From Arthrobacter sulfonylureivorans (lineage in GTDB: Bacteria; Actinomycetota; Actinomycetes; Actinomycetales; Micrococcaceae): a DNA stretch of 64,000 nucleotides. The notes below the pieces were generated by a model that saw only the letters and a list, made by a program, of their open reading frames with translations, was not told where the DNA came from and ran no database searches. Shown here piece after piece: positions 43,193 through 53,668 of this stretch. The stretch covers positions 124,001 through 188,000 of the forward strand of contig RJAE01000003.1 in the NCBI GenBank assembly GCA_004000035.1, given 5' to 3'. The position numbers were made by a program, and so were the translations under genes. Position 1 is the first letter of the stretch. Each line of letters starts with the position of its first letter.

Positions 43193-43352
43193 GGTGGTTC
43201 CTGTAGTTAGAAGGGAAGGCCTCAACAGTATCCGCCCAGTGATTGAGAAAAGCAAATCACTCCCAACCCTCTATGTCCGTAGTGGGTTTGCGGCTAGACT
43301 CGCAGCAGGCCGGACAGAAGTGACCGGCACCACAGGTGGAAGGACTTAGATC

Positions 43353-44219
43353 ATGGCCGACCCGAAACACGCTGTATCGGACGCTGCCCGTGCGTTGCTC
43401 GACGACTTCTCGCTGGAGATGACCGGTAAGGATGTTCCGGCACTGGAAGACGCGGCCGGCACGATTCCTCCGGGCACGCTGATCAACGTGACGTTCCTGG
43501 GGAACGAGGACCTGCCCATGCGAGTTTCCGCGGCCGCTGCGGTGAAGCGGCACGGCTTCGTGCCGGTGCCGCACGTGTCCGCCCGACGGTTGGCGTCGCA
43601 GGCGGAGCTGGAGGATTTTCTGCGGGCCTTGTCCGCCGACGCTGCCCCCGAGGATGTTTTTGTGGTTGGCGGGGATCCGGCGGAACCGATGGGCCCCTTT
43701 GCGGACTCGCTGGAAGTGATCCGCAGCGGATTGCTGCCCAAGTACGGCATCCGCCGGGTGGGCATCAGCGGTTATCCGGAAGGCCACCCGGATATTTCCG
43801 ACGACGTGCTGTGGAAGGCGCTGGAGGACAAATACGCCGAATTGCAGCAGCAGAACCTGGAGTCGGTCATCATCACCCAGTTCGGCTTCGACGCCGATCC
43901 GGTGTTCGAGTGGCTGGCGGAGGTCCGCCGCCGCGGGATCAATGCGCCGGTGCGGATCGGCGTCCCGGGGCCGGCCGGGGTTAAGCGGCTGCTGAACTAT
44001 GCCAAGCGCTTCGGTGTGGCCTCCTCGGCCGGGATTGTGCACAAGTACGGGTTCTCGCTGACCAACTTGCTGGGCACCGCCGGGCCGGACAAGTTTCTGG
44101 AGGAATTCGCCAGCCGCTACAACCCCGCCGTCCATGGCACGGTGAAGCTGCACTTCTACACCTTCGGCGGGATGAAGGCCACCGCGGAATGGGTCGAGGG
44201 CTTCCGCGGTGGACGGTGA
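43353..44219 (+). CDS. metF: Methylenetetrahydrofolate reductase family protein
   Basis: 288-residue TIM-barrel protein of the MTHFR family: INVTFLGNEDLPMRVSAAAAVKRHGFVPVPHVSARRL, DVFVVGGDPAEPMGPFADSLEVI, GISGYPEGHPDIS, ITQFGFDADPVFEWLAEVRRRGINAPVRIGVPGPAG. FAD enzyme that interconverts 5,10-methylene- and 5-methyltetrahydrofolate. AAGGA lies 12-13 nt before the ATG. In Sphingobium SYK-6 a metF gene accompanies ligM and recycles the methyl-folate made by aryl demethylation; here a LigM-type gene lies 0.9 kb away, which supports the same role. Confidence 0.87.
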   Translation: MADPKHAVSDAARALLDDFSLEMTGKDVPALEDAAGTIPPGTLINVTFLGNEDLPMRVSAAAAVKRHGFVPVPHVSARRLASQAELEDFLRALSADAAPEDVFVVGGDPAEPMGPFADSLEVIRSGLLPKYGIRRVGISGYPEGHPDISDDVLWKALEDKYAELQQQNLESVIITQFGFDADPVFEWLAEVRRRGINAPVRIGVPGPAGVKRLLNYAKRFGVASSAGIVHKYGFSLTNLLGTAGPDKFLEEFASRYNPAVHGTVKLHFYTFGGMKATAEWVEGFRGGR

Positions 44220-44310
44220 CGGGCTTTCCGTGGCGGGCGGTGACGGGCGGACGGTTACGGGTTTTCCGCGGGCGGACGGTGACGGGCTTTCGCGGGCGGA
44301 CGGTGACGGG
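44211..44310. repeat. Degenerate tandem repeat at the 3' end of the metF-type gene
   Basis: CGGTGACGGG (or CGGTTACGGG) recurs at 44214, 44238, 44252, 44277 and 44301, mostly about 24-25 nt apart with GGGCTTTCCG-like spacers. The first copy overlaps the stop codon. Confidence 0.7.
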
Positions 44311-44617
44311 TTGTCGCCGCGGAACTGTCCACGTTCAGGCGGATTTGTCCATCTTTTGGTGCACCGTGACGCCCTGACAAGGGGCGATGCTTGAGCCGGT
44401 CACAAGACATGGACAGCGCCGCTCTTTGGCGGCGCTCGCCGGAGTTGAGGGCGGATTGGACTGGCGTTGAGGGCGGATTAGGTCACCCGATGGCCCCGCT
44501 CCGGCCGGCCGGATGGGCTCCGAGAGGGCGTGATGCGCGGATCCCGGCCCTGTTGCACGTGGCGGCTCTGTGATTAGGTGAAGTTAAGGCGCACGGGCGC
44601 CTGACAGGAGGAGTTCC
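44220..44617. other. 398-nt intergenic region without a gene
   Basis: Apart from the tandem repeat it holds a hairpin AGCGCCGC-N6-GCGGCGCT (44415-44436), usable as terminator, and a 14-nt direct repeat GTTGAGGGCGGATT at 44444-44457 and 44466-44479 (22-bp period, two helical turns), a possible regulator site for the gene at 44618. The reading frames inside look like shadows. Confidence 0.6.
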
Positions 44618-44917
44618 ATGAGCGAGCAAATCAACAATCCGGACCGCTACGATCGGAAGGACCGGGACGAGAGCGCGGGCGAAACGTCTCGGGACGAAGA
44701 GGTGCTGGCGCCGGGTGAAATACCCCCGGACGCCAAACAGGGCCTGGCCAACGTCTACGGCGACGCCGATCGGACCGCCATCGATGACCCCGTCAGCGCG
44801 CCTGGCCCCGAGGACGCTGCCGCCATTGAGCACATGGAACAGCACTACAGCGTCCGCGAGACCGAGTCGGGCGAGCGGTACGTCGAGGAGACGGTCCTGC
44901 CGGAGGATGGCGACTGA
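44618..44917 (+). CDS. Small acidic hypothetical protein
   Basis: 99 residues, highly charged and acidic, without cysteine or membrane segments: MSEQINNPDRYDRKDRDESAGE at the start and EHMEQHYSVRETESGERYVEETVLPEDGD at the end. AGGAGG about 6 nt before the ATG makes expression credible. Predicted largely disordered. No family recognised; it resembles stress-associated hydrophilic small proteins by composition only. Confidence 0.75.
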   Translation: MSEQINNPDRYDRKDRDESAGETSRDEEVLAPGEIPPDAKQGLANVYGDADRTAIDDPVSAPGPEDAAAIEHMEQHYSVRETESGERYVEETVLPEDGD

Positions 44918-44932
44918 CAGACGCGTCCGGTT

Positions 44933-45029
44933 GCCGGCGACGCGGGCCAACCGCCAGTTCATCGCTGATGCGCCCGCCGGCGACGCGGGTCAACGAACGG
45001 CCAGCTGATGCGCCCGCCGGAGACGCCGG
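44933..45029. repeat. 40-43-bp tandem repeat between convergent genes
   Basis: GCCGGCGACGCGGG at 44933 and 44976, and GCTGATGCGCCCGCCGG at 44964 and 45004 (exactly 40 apart), show two and a half degenerate units in the gap before the terminator. Confidence 0.6.
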
Positions 45030-45049
45030 CCCGCGGCCCATTAACTGAA

Positions 45050-45087
45050 GCGGCGGGGAGGGTGCCCAGAGGCACCCTCCCCGCCGC
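45050..45087. terminator. Bidirectional terminator after ligM
   Basis: A perfect 17-bp stem (45050-45066 with 45071-45087) with loop CAGA, 34 nt beyond the stop of the minus-strand demethylase gene. Confidence 0.85.
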
Positions 45088-45121
45088 TCGTCGTCGTGCC
45101 CACTGAGGAGCAAGCCTGACG

Positions 45122-46606
<1,485 letters not shown>

Positions 46607-46766
46607 AGGTAGGTATGTCGACGGTTTTTACCCGGGCAAAATTTGCCGGCCGGGAAATACGGCACGAAAATCTGCCTTTTTGATTGGCCACAACAGGCAT
46701 AGCGTGGACATGAGCCAGTTTGTCCAGGACGCCCGTCTAGGGCGACAGAAGCATGGAGGAACCGCC

Positions 46767-47057
46767 ATGACCACAACAGCTCACGTAACCGATTGCAGCG
46801 TCACCAACTGCTCTTTCAATGACCACACCGAGTGCAATGCCGGGGCCATCACTGTTGCCGGAGGCGAAAACCACGCTGCCTGCGCCACGTTCATCGACAC
46901 CGGAGTGCACGGCGGCTTGCCTCAGGTTTTGGCCGGAGTGGGCGCTTGCCAGCGCGCCGAATGCACGCACAACGACCACCTCATGTGCCAGGCCCCGGCG
47001 GTCCACGTGGGTCCCGGCGCCGATAACGCCGACTGCCTGACCTACACGCACCGGTAG
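46767..47057 (+). CDS. Cysteine-rich protein with two DUF1540 repeats
   Basis: 96 residues in two similar halves: VTDCSVTNCSFNDHTECNAGAITV...CATF and VGACQRAECTHNDHLMCQAPAVHVGP...CLTY. Each has four cysteines in the DUF1540 pattern, probably a small metal-binding knuckle. GGAGGAA lies upstream of the ATG. Function unknown. Confidence 0.9.
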   Translation: MTTTAHVTDCSVTNCSFNDHTECNAGAITVAGGENHAACATFIDTGVHGGLPQVLAGVGACQRAECTHNDHLMCQAPAVHVGPGADNADCLTYTHR

Positions 47058-47158
47058 ACGCGACCGTCCGGGCGACGGATAGTCCGGAGACTTGGCGCGC
47101 CCGTCCCGGACGAGACCCGGGGCGCCCCGTCCCGGACGGCTGAATCCCCACCAACGCG

Positions 47159-47210
47159 ACAGGCGCCCTTCCCGACGTCGCCAGTGGCGGTCGCAGGGCA
47201 GGGCGCCTGT
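47159..47210. terminator. Terminator between DUF1540 gene and putP
   Basis: ACAGGCGCCCT (47159-47169) pairs perfectly with AGGGCGCCTGT (47200-47210); a smaller CGCC-AGT-GGCG stem sits inside the loop. Lies between convergent genes. Confidence 0.7.
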
Positions 47211-47229
47211 GTGGACGGCAAGGGACGGG

Positions 47230-48735
47230 TCAGCGCTCGGCGGCAACCACCGGAGCTTCGGGCGCATGGACCCGGCGGACGGCCTCGTTGAACTCCGTCT
47301 CGATCTCCGGCGTGGGCTTGTGCGTCAGGAGGCTGACGACGACGGCGACGACCACGTTGAGGATGAAGCCCGGAACAATCTCGTACATGGTGTCGGACAG
47401 CGCCGACGTGCCCCAGACGAAGACCGTTGCCGCACCGGCCACCATGCCGGAGAGCGCGCCGGCCACGGTGAGCTTCCGCCAGAACAGGGACAGGATGATG
47501 GTCGGGCCGAACGAGGCGCCGAACCCTGCCCAAGCGAAGGCCACCAAACCCAAGATGGTGTCGTTGCGGGCCCAGGCCAGGATGCCGGCCACAATCGCGA
47601 CTACCAGCACGCCCATCCGGCCGAGCATCACCTGGGTCTTCGCCGGTGCATGCGTTCGCGCGAAGATCTTGTACAGGTCCTCCACCAAGGCCGAGGAGCA
47701 GACGATCAGCTGCGAGGAGACGGTGCTCATGATCGCCGCCAGTACGGCCGCCAGCACAAAACCTGCGATGAACGGGTGGAACAGGATCTGGGACAGGTCC
47801 AGGAAGACCGACTCGGCCGACTTGGCGTCCGTGAGGACCACGCCCGGGTTCTGCTGGAAGTAGGCCACGCCAACCAGCGCGGTGGCCACGGCACCCAGGA
47901 CGGTCAGGAGCATCCAGCCGATGCCGATCCGCCGGGCGGCTTTCGCCTCGCCGGGCGTGCGAAGCGCCATGAAGCGGACGATGATGTGCGGCTGTCCGAA
48001 GTAGCCCAGCCCCCACGCGGCAGCCGAGATGCCGGCGACGGCACCGCCGGTGAACAGGCTCAGGTGGTTCGGGTCCACCTGCCGGATGGATTCGATGGTG
48101 GCGCCGAGGCCGCCGGTGGCGGAGACTCCCACGATCGGCACCAGCAGCAGGGCGGCGAACATCAGCAGACCCTGGGCGACGTCGGTGTAGCTCGCGCCGA
48201 GGAAGCCGCCGAACAAGGTGTACAGCACCGTGACGCCGCCAACCACCAGCATGCCGACCTCATAGGAAGAACCGAAGGACGATTCGAAGAAGATGCCGCC
48301 GGCCACCATGCCGGAGGAAACGTAGAAGGTGAAGAACACCAGAATGATCACGCCGGAGACAACCCGCAGCAGGTGCGACCGGTCCTTCAGTCGGTTCTCC
48401 AGGAAGCTGGGAACGGTGATCGAGTCATTGGATACTTAGGAACGCAACCGCGGGGCCACGAACTTCCAGTTGAGCCAGGCGCCGATGGTCAGGCCGATCG
48501 CAATCCACGCCTCGAACAGGCCGCCGACGTAGAGCGCGCCCGGCAGCCCCATCAGCAGCCAGCCGGACATGTCCGAGGCGCCGGCGCTCAATGCCGCGAC
48601 GCCCGGCTTGAGCCCGCGGCCGGCCAGCATGTAGTCGTCAAGATCGCTGGTGCGCCGATAGGCCCACCAGCCGATGGCCAGCATGCCTGCCATATAGATC
48701 AGCATCGCGATGATCTGGAAAATCTGGTCGTCCAA
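47230..48735 (-). pseudogene. putP: Sodium:proline symporter gene interrupted by an in-frame TAA
   Basis: Sodium:solute symporter of the PutP type (about 500 residues). The N-terminal part (IFQIIAMLIYMAGMLAIGWWAYRRTSDLDDYMLAGRGLKPGVAALSAGASDMSGWLLMGLPGALY...KFVAPRLRS, 99 residues) and the C-terminal 400 residues (NDSITVPSFLENRL...) are in the same frame, separated only by TAA at 48436-48438. Homologues read RLRxYTxVxNDSITxPxF here; the sequence lacks two codons, as if six bases of a TAC-ACC-AAA-like stretch were lost, leaving TAA. The TTG start has GGGGAGGA upstream. No full transporter is made unless the stop is read through. The rest of the gene is intact, so the lesion is recent or an assembly error. 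Confidence 0.82.
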
Positions 48736-48967
48736 GATTGGGTCCTCCCCAAGTAGCGGTTTGGTGCGGCCCAGTATTCCAGCACGCGTACATATGACAC
48801 CAGCCACAGTGCCGTCCGCCGCCCGATTCATGGCAAAATCGTTTAATCACGCGAGGCGCGAGGGCGCTGAATCCCACCCTCCGATTGAGTTTCGCCAATC
48901 AGTGAAAAGGTGTAGCCTCTATCTGGCCTCACTTCAACCCTTTGCCCGAAAGTTGCGTCACATCCAG

Positions 48968-50701
48968 ATGCTGCTCCGTGTAATTCGCCATTATGGCCGC
49001 CCCTATCTTCCCCTCGTGTTTGCCGTGGTGGTGCTGCAGTTGATTGCCACCATCGCGGCGTTGTATCTGCCCAGCCTGAATGCCCAGATCATCGACGAGG
49101 GCGTAGCCCGTGGCGATACCGACTACATCTGGAGCACCGGCGGCGTGATGCTGACCGTCAGCTTTGTCCAAGTGGCTGCCGCGATCGCCGGCGTCTACTT
49201 CGGTTCCAAGGCCGCGATGGCGATGGGCCGCGACCTGCGCCGCGGTATCTTCCACAAGGTCACCGGGTTTTCCGCCCGCGAGGTTGGCCAGTTCGGCGCT
49301 CCCAGCCTGATCACCCGCGGCACCAACGATGTGCAGCAAGTGCAGATGCTGGTGCTGATGGGCCTGAACTTCATGGTGATGGCTCCCATCATGTGCGTGG
49401 GCGGCATCATCATGGCCGTTCGCGAAGACCTGCAATTGTCCTGGCTGGTGTGGGTCTCGGTTCCGCTGCTGTTCGTGGTGGTCGGCCTGCTGGTCTGGAA
49501 GCTGATGCCGCTCTTCCGCACCATGCAGGAGAAGATCGACGGCATCAACGGCGTGCTCCGCGAGCAGATCACCGGTATCCGCGTAGTCCGGGCCTTCGTC
49601 CGCGAGCCGTACGAGGCCAAGCGCTTCGAAAAGGCCAACCGTGAACTGACCGACGTCTCGCTCTCGGTCGGCAACCTGTTCGTGCTGATGTTCCCCTCGA
49701 TCGGCATGATCCTGCATCTGGCCACGGCCGCGGTGCTGTGGTTCGGCGGCCTGCGCGTGGATGCCGGGGACATCCAGGTTGGTGCTTTGACAGCCTTCCT
49801 GCAGTACCTGCTGCAGATTCTGATGGCGGTGATGATGGGCACCTTCATGGCGATGATGATCCCGCGCGCCTCGGTCTGTGCGGAACGCATCGGTGAGGTA
49901 CTCGACGTCGAGCCCTCGGTGCATGAACCCGCCAAGCCGGAGGCGGCGCGCGAGCCCGCCGGCGTGGTCGAGTTCCGCAACGTGACCTTCGCCTATCCCG
50001 GCGCCGAAGTGCCGGTGCTGCGCGATGTCAGCTTCACCGCCCGGCCCGGTCAGACGACGGCGATCATTGGCAGTACCGGCGCCGGCAAGAGCACGCTGAT
50101 CAGCATGCTGCCGCGCTTGTTCGACGCCGGCAGCGGCGACGTGTTGATCGACGGCGTTCCGGTCACCCGGATGGCCCGGACCGACATCACCGACCGGGTT
50201 GCCCTGGTGCCGCAGCGGCCGTACCTTTTCTCCGGCACGGTGGCACATAACCTGCGCTTCGGCAATCCGGACGCGACGGACGCTGAGCTCTGGGAGGCGT
50301 TGCGAGTGGCCCAGGGCGACGGCTTTGTCCGCGCCAAGGACCACGGGCTCGAGTCAGTGGTTTCGCAGGGCGGCACCAACGTCTCGGGTGGCCAGCGCCA
50401 GCGGCTGTGCATTGCCCGCGCGCTGGTGGCCCAGCCCAAGGTCTACCTTTTCGACGACTCGTTCTCTGCGCTGGACGTGGCAACCGACGCCAGGCTGCGG
50501 GCCGCGCTGAAGGGGACCACCAAGGACGCGACCGTGATCATCGTGGCCCAGCGCGTGGCCACGATCATCGAGGCGGACCAGATCCTGGTGATGGAGCACG
50601 GCCAGATTGTGGCCCGCGGCACCCACGAGCAGCTGTTGGAAAGTTCCGAAACCTACCAGGAAATTGTCAATTCGCAGACCGCGGTGGAGGAAGTGGCATG
50701 A
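48968..50701 (+). CDS. ABC exporter half, heterodimeric multidrug type (degenerate site subunit)
   Basis: 577-residue half transporter: six-segment exporter domain (about 1-310), then ATPase with Walker A GSTGAGKST, signature VSGGQRQR and Walker B VYLFDDSFSALD, where the usual catalytic glutamate is aspartate. This is the pattern of the subunit that forms the degenerate ATP site in heterodimeric exporters. The ATG is chosen by homology (MLLRVIRHYGRPYLPL); no clear ribosome-binding site. The stop overlaps the next gene as ATGA. The upstream 232-nt gap holds no other gene. Confidence 0.92.
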   Translation: MLLRVIRHYGRPYLPLVFAVVVLQLIATIAALYLPSLNAQIIDEGVARGDTDYIWSTGGVMLTVSFVQVAAAIAGVYFGSKAAMAMGRDLRRGIFHKVTGFSAREVGQFGAPSLITRGTNDVQQVQMLVLMGLNFMVMAPIMCVGGIIMAVREDLQLSWLVWVSVPLLFVVVGLLVWKLMPLFRTMQEKIDGINGVLREQITGIRVVRAFVREPYEAKRFEKANRELTDVSLSVGNLFVLMFPSIGMILHLATAAVLWFGGLRVDAGDIQVGALTAFLQYLLQILMAVMMGTFMAMMIPRASVCAERIGEVLDVEPSVHEPAKPEAAREPAGVVEFRNVTFAYPGAEVPVLRDVSFTARPGQTTAIIGSTGAGKSTLISMLPRLFDAGSGDVLIDGVPVTRMARTDITDRVALVPQRPYLFSGTVAHNLRFGNPDATDAELWEALRVAQGDGFVRAKDHGLESVVSQGGTNVSGGQRQRLCIARALVAQPKVYLFDDSFSALDVATDARLRAALKGTTKDATVIIVAQRVATIIEADQILVMEHGQIVARGTHEQLLESSETYQEIVNSQTAVEEVA

Positions 50702-52737
50702 GCCCGGACAGAGAAACCCAGTCCGAACTGGCCGCCGGGCCCGACCCGGTGACAGCGCCCACCCCGGCCGCTGCCGCGGAGGCCGAGGCCGAGATCCTGG
50801 AGGAGCAGTTCCAGCCGGGCGAGGCGGACCAGGACTTCATGACCGGGACCCCGGTCCGCAAGGCGCAGCACTTCTGGCCGTCCGCCAAACGCCTGTTCGG
50901 GTTGCTGAAGCCGGAGAAGGCCAGCATCGCCCTGGTGCTGGCCATGGTGGTGGTGGCCGTGGTGCTCAACGTGATTGCGCCCAAGGTGCTGGGCAATGCC
51001 ATGGACGTCATCTTCAACGGCGCGATCGGCATGAACCTGCCGGCCGGTGCCAGCCAGGCGGAAGTCATCGCCGGGCTCCGGGCGCAGGGCCAGGACCAGT
51101 TCGCGGACCTGCTCTCCGGCATGGAACTGGTGCCCGGCGTGGGCATCGACTTCCAGCTGCTGGGCAACCTGATCCTGCTGGTGCTGGGGATGTACGTGGT
51201 CTCGTCGCTGTTCATGTGGCTGCAGGGCTGGTTGCTGAACCAGATCGTGATGCGGGTGGTCTTCGGCCTGCGCCGGGATGTGGAAGCCAAGCTGAACCGG
51301 CTTCCGCTGAACTATTTCGACACCCGCCAGCGCGGCGACATGCTCTCCCGGGTGACCAACGATGTCGACAATATCCAGCAGGCACTGCAGCAGGCCTTCG
51401 CACAGCTGATCATGTCAGCGCTGAGCCTGCTGGGCATCACCATCATGATGTTCATCGTGTCCTGGCAGTTGGCCCTGATCGCGTTGATCGCGCTGCCGCT
51501 GTCCGCCGTCGGCGCCGGCCTGATCGGCACCCGCAGCCAGAAACTGTTCACCGCACAGTGGAAGCACACCGGTGCGCTGAACGGACACATCGAGGAGTCC
51601 TTCAGCGGACACGATCTGGTCCGCGCCTTCGGCCGCGAACAGCAGTCGGTGGAACAGTTCGACGAGAAGAACGATGAGCTGTACAAGGCCTCGTTCGGTG
51701 CGCAGTTCGTCTCCGGCATGATCATGCCGGTGATGCAGTTCATCTCCTACCTGAGCTACGTGGGCATCGCCGTGGTCGGCGGCCTGCGGGTGGCGTCGGG
51801 GTCCATGACCCTGGGCGACGCCACCGCGTTCATCCAGTACTCGCGCGAATTCAACCAGCCGCTGAGCCAGATGGCGGGCATGGCCAACATGCTGCAGTCC
51901 GGCGTTGCCTCCGCGGAGCGGGTTTTCGAACTGCTCGACGCCGAAGAGCAGGAGCCGGACACGGCCACCGAGACACTGCCGGCCAAGACCGACGGGCACG
52001 TGGAGTTCCACAACGTCAGCTTCAGCTACACCGCGGACAAGCCGCTGATCGAGGACCTCTCCTTCTCGGCGGCCCCCGGGCAAACGGTGGCCATCGTGGG
52101 GCCGACGGGCGCGGGCAAGACCACGCTGGTGAACCTGGTGATGCGGTTCTACGAACTGGACGCCGGCCGGATCACGCTGGACGGCGTAGACATCACCGCG
52201 CTCAGCCGGGCCGAACTGCGTTCCAAGGTGGGCATGGTGCTGCAGGACGCGTGGCTGTTCGGCGGCTCCATCTTCGACAACATCCGCTACGGCAACCTGG
52301 ATGCCACCGAGGAAGAAGTCATGGCGGCGGCCAAGGCCACCTACGTGGACCGCTTTGTCCGGGCGCTGCCGGACGGCTATGACACGGTGATCGACGAAGA
52401 GGGCAACAACGTCTCCGCCGGCGAGAAGCAGCTGATCACCATCGCCCGGGCGTTCCTGGCCAACCCGTCGCTGCTGATCTTGGACGAGGCCACCAGCTCG
52501 GTGGACACACGCACCGAGCTGCTGGTCCAGCACGCGATGGCCGCGCTGCGCAGCGACAGGACCAGTTTTGTGATTGCGCACCGGCTCTCCACCATCCGGG
52601 ACGCGGACGTGATCCTGGTGATGGAGGACGGCAAGATCGTGGAGCAGGGCAACCACGCCACGCTGCTGGCCGCCGAAGGCCCTTACTACCGGCTCTACAT
52701 GTCCCAGTTCGCGGCGGCAGCGGATCCGGTGTCCTGA
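50698..52737 (+). CDS. ABC exporter half, heterodimeric multidrug type (catalytic site subunit)
   Basis: 679-residue half transporter with an 80-residue acidic N-terminal extension, a six-segment membrane domain with an extra extracytoplasmic insertion (about 105-150), and an ATPase with Walker A GPTGAGKTT, Walker B LLILDEATSSVD with the canonical glutamate, and a deviating signature VSAGEKQL. Pairs with the upstream half (4-nt overlap) to form an asymmetric drug or lipid exporter. Ends at a hairpin shared with the convergent IclR gene. Confidence 0.94.
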   Translation: MSPDRETQSELAAGPDPVTAPTPAAAAEAEAEILEEQFQPGEADQDFMTGTPVRKAQHFWPSAKRLFGLLKPEKASIALVLAMVVVAVVLNVIAPKVLGNAMDVIFNGAIGMNLPAGASQAEVIAGLRAQGQDQFADLLSGMELVPGVGIDFQLLGNLILLVLGMYVVSSLFMWLQGWLLNQIVMRVVFGLRRDVEAKLNRLPLNYFDTRQRGDMLSRVTNDVDNIQQALQQAFAQLIMSALSLLGITIMMFIVSWQLALIALIALPLSAVGAGLIGTRSQKLFTAQWKHTGALNGHIEESFSGHDLVRAFGREQQSVEQFDEKNDELYKASFGAQFVSGMIMPVMQFISYLSYVGIAVVGGLRVASGSMTLGDATAFIQYSREFNQPLSQMAGMANMLQSGVASAERVFELLDAEEQEPDTATETLPAKTDGHVEFHNVSFSYTADKPLIEDLSFSAAPGQTVAIVGPTGAGKTTLVNLVMRFYELDAGRITLDGVDITALSRAELRSKVGMVLQDAWLFGGSIFDNIRYGNLDATEEEVMAAAKATYVDRFVRALPDGYDTVIDEEGNNVSAGEKQLITIARAFLANPSLLILDEATSSVDTRTELLVQHAMAALRSDRTSFVIAHRLSTIRDADVILVMEDGKIVEQGNHATLLAAEGPYYRLYMSQFAAAADPVS

Positions 52738-52756
52738 TGCGCTGAACCACCGGATA

Positions 52757-52810
52757 ACGACGGCGGTGCCCGGGTGAGGATTCGCATCCCACCTTCGGCG
52801 CCGCCGTCGT
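52757..52810. terminator. Terminator between ABC exporter and IclR genes
   Basis: ACGACGGCGGTGCC (52757-52770) pairs with GGCGCCGCCGTCGT (52797-52810), one G:T pair, around a 26-nt loop. A closely similar hairpin follows bioY (62495-62548) and the left arm recurs after the acyl-CoA ligase. Confidence 0.75.
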
Positions 52811-52813
52811 CCG

Positions 52814-53605
52814 TTAAACGGGGGTGCAGCCTTCGGCGATCCGCTCGGCGGCACGGCGGAGCAGCGGAAGATGGGCAGCGGTCGCCGCCAGGAGGGTGTC
52901 CGGAGTGGCCAGCATGTTGACGCCGACGGCGGCGACCACCGCTCCGGCAGCGTCCCTGACCGGCACGGAGACGGTGCGGTGGCCGGACTGTAGTTCGCTG
53001 TCGTTGACCGCATAGCCTTGCCGGCGGACCTGCTCGATCTCCAGCCGGAAGCGTTCGGTGCTGTCGATGGTCTGCTCGGTCAGCCGGCTGAATTGGCTGC
53101 CGTCCAGGGCGGCGCGGAATTCATCTTCGCTGAGTCCGGCCATCAAGACCTTGCCCATGGAGGAAGCGTGGGCCGGAATGCGGGCGCCGACGGTCAGCCC
53201 CGCGCGGATCATGCCGGGAACCCGGGTGGCCGCGATGCAGATGACGTCGCCGTCGGCCAGCACGCCGGCGGTGCACGGTTCCTCGAACTCGCCGGTTAAC
53301 CATTCGACGCCCTGGCGGGAGGCCAGTACCAAGGGGGAGCCGGACAGGTAGCCGTAGCCCAGCTCCAGAGCCTGGTGGGTCAGCGCGAACTTCTCCCCGT
53401 GGCAGCGCACGTAGCCCAACTGGACCAGCGTCCGCAGCACCCTTGCGGTGGCCGCCCTGTTCAGCCCGGCCCGGGCAGCCACGTCGGCGGCACGCATGGA
53501 CGGATTGCCGTGGTCGAACACGCTCAGCACGGACAGTCCGCGCGCCAAAGTGCGCACGGAGGTCTCGGTGCCGGCCCGGAGAGCGGGCTCGCTGGTGATG
53601 GTCAT
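52814..53605 (-). CDS. IclR family regulator, PcaR/PobR-like
   Basis: 263 residues from the chosen ATG. The helix-turn-helix part SVRTLARGLSVLSVFDHGNPSMRAADVAARAGLNRAATARVLRTLVQLGYVRCHGEKFALTHQALELGYGYLSGSPL closely resembles the PcaR/PcaU/PobR subgroup that controls protocatechuate and 4-hydroxybenzoate catabolism. The effector domain follows (ARIPAHASSMGKVLMAGLSEDE). No pca or pob gene lies in the window, so targets are elsewhere or the subgroup call is too narrow. The start is uncertain; a GTG nine codons upstream is an alternative. Confidence 0.85.
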   Translation of the reverse strand: MTITSEPALRAGTETSVRTLARGLSVLSVFDHGNPSMRAADVAARAGLNRAATARVLRTLVQLGYVRCHGEKFALTHQALELGYGYLSGSPLVLASRQGVEWLTGEFEEPCTAGVLADGDVICIAATRVPGMIRAGLTVGARIPAHASSMGKVLMAGLSEDEFRAALDGSQFSRLTEQTIDSTERFRLEIEQVRRQGYAVNDSELQSGHRTVSVPVRDAAGAVVAAVGVNMLATPDTLLAATAAHLPLLRRAAERIAEGCTPV

Positions 53606-53668
53606 CACTGAAGAGGATACCCGGCCGGCCACCTGACCGTGATGCTCGTTACACCGTGCGTAGCGCCG

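Noticed and set aside
44211-44310. CRISPR array
   Set aside because: Repeat units are about 10 nt in a 24-nt degenerate period without unique spacers, and no cas gene is present.
48436-48438. Recoding (selenocysteine or pyrrolysine) at the putP stop
   Set aside because: The codon is TAA, which is not known to encode either, and two neighbouring codons are missing as well.
47092-48756. 554-codon plus-strand frame across the putP region
   Set aside because: Low-complexity charged translation antisense to clear symporter sequence; it does not explain the TAA in putP.
51415-53013. 532-codon minus-strand frame
   Set aside because: Shadow of the ABC exporter half with Walker motifs on the plus strand.
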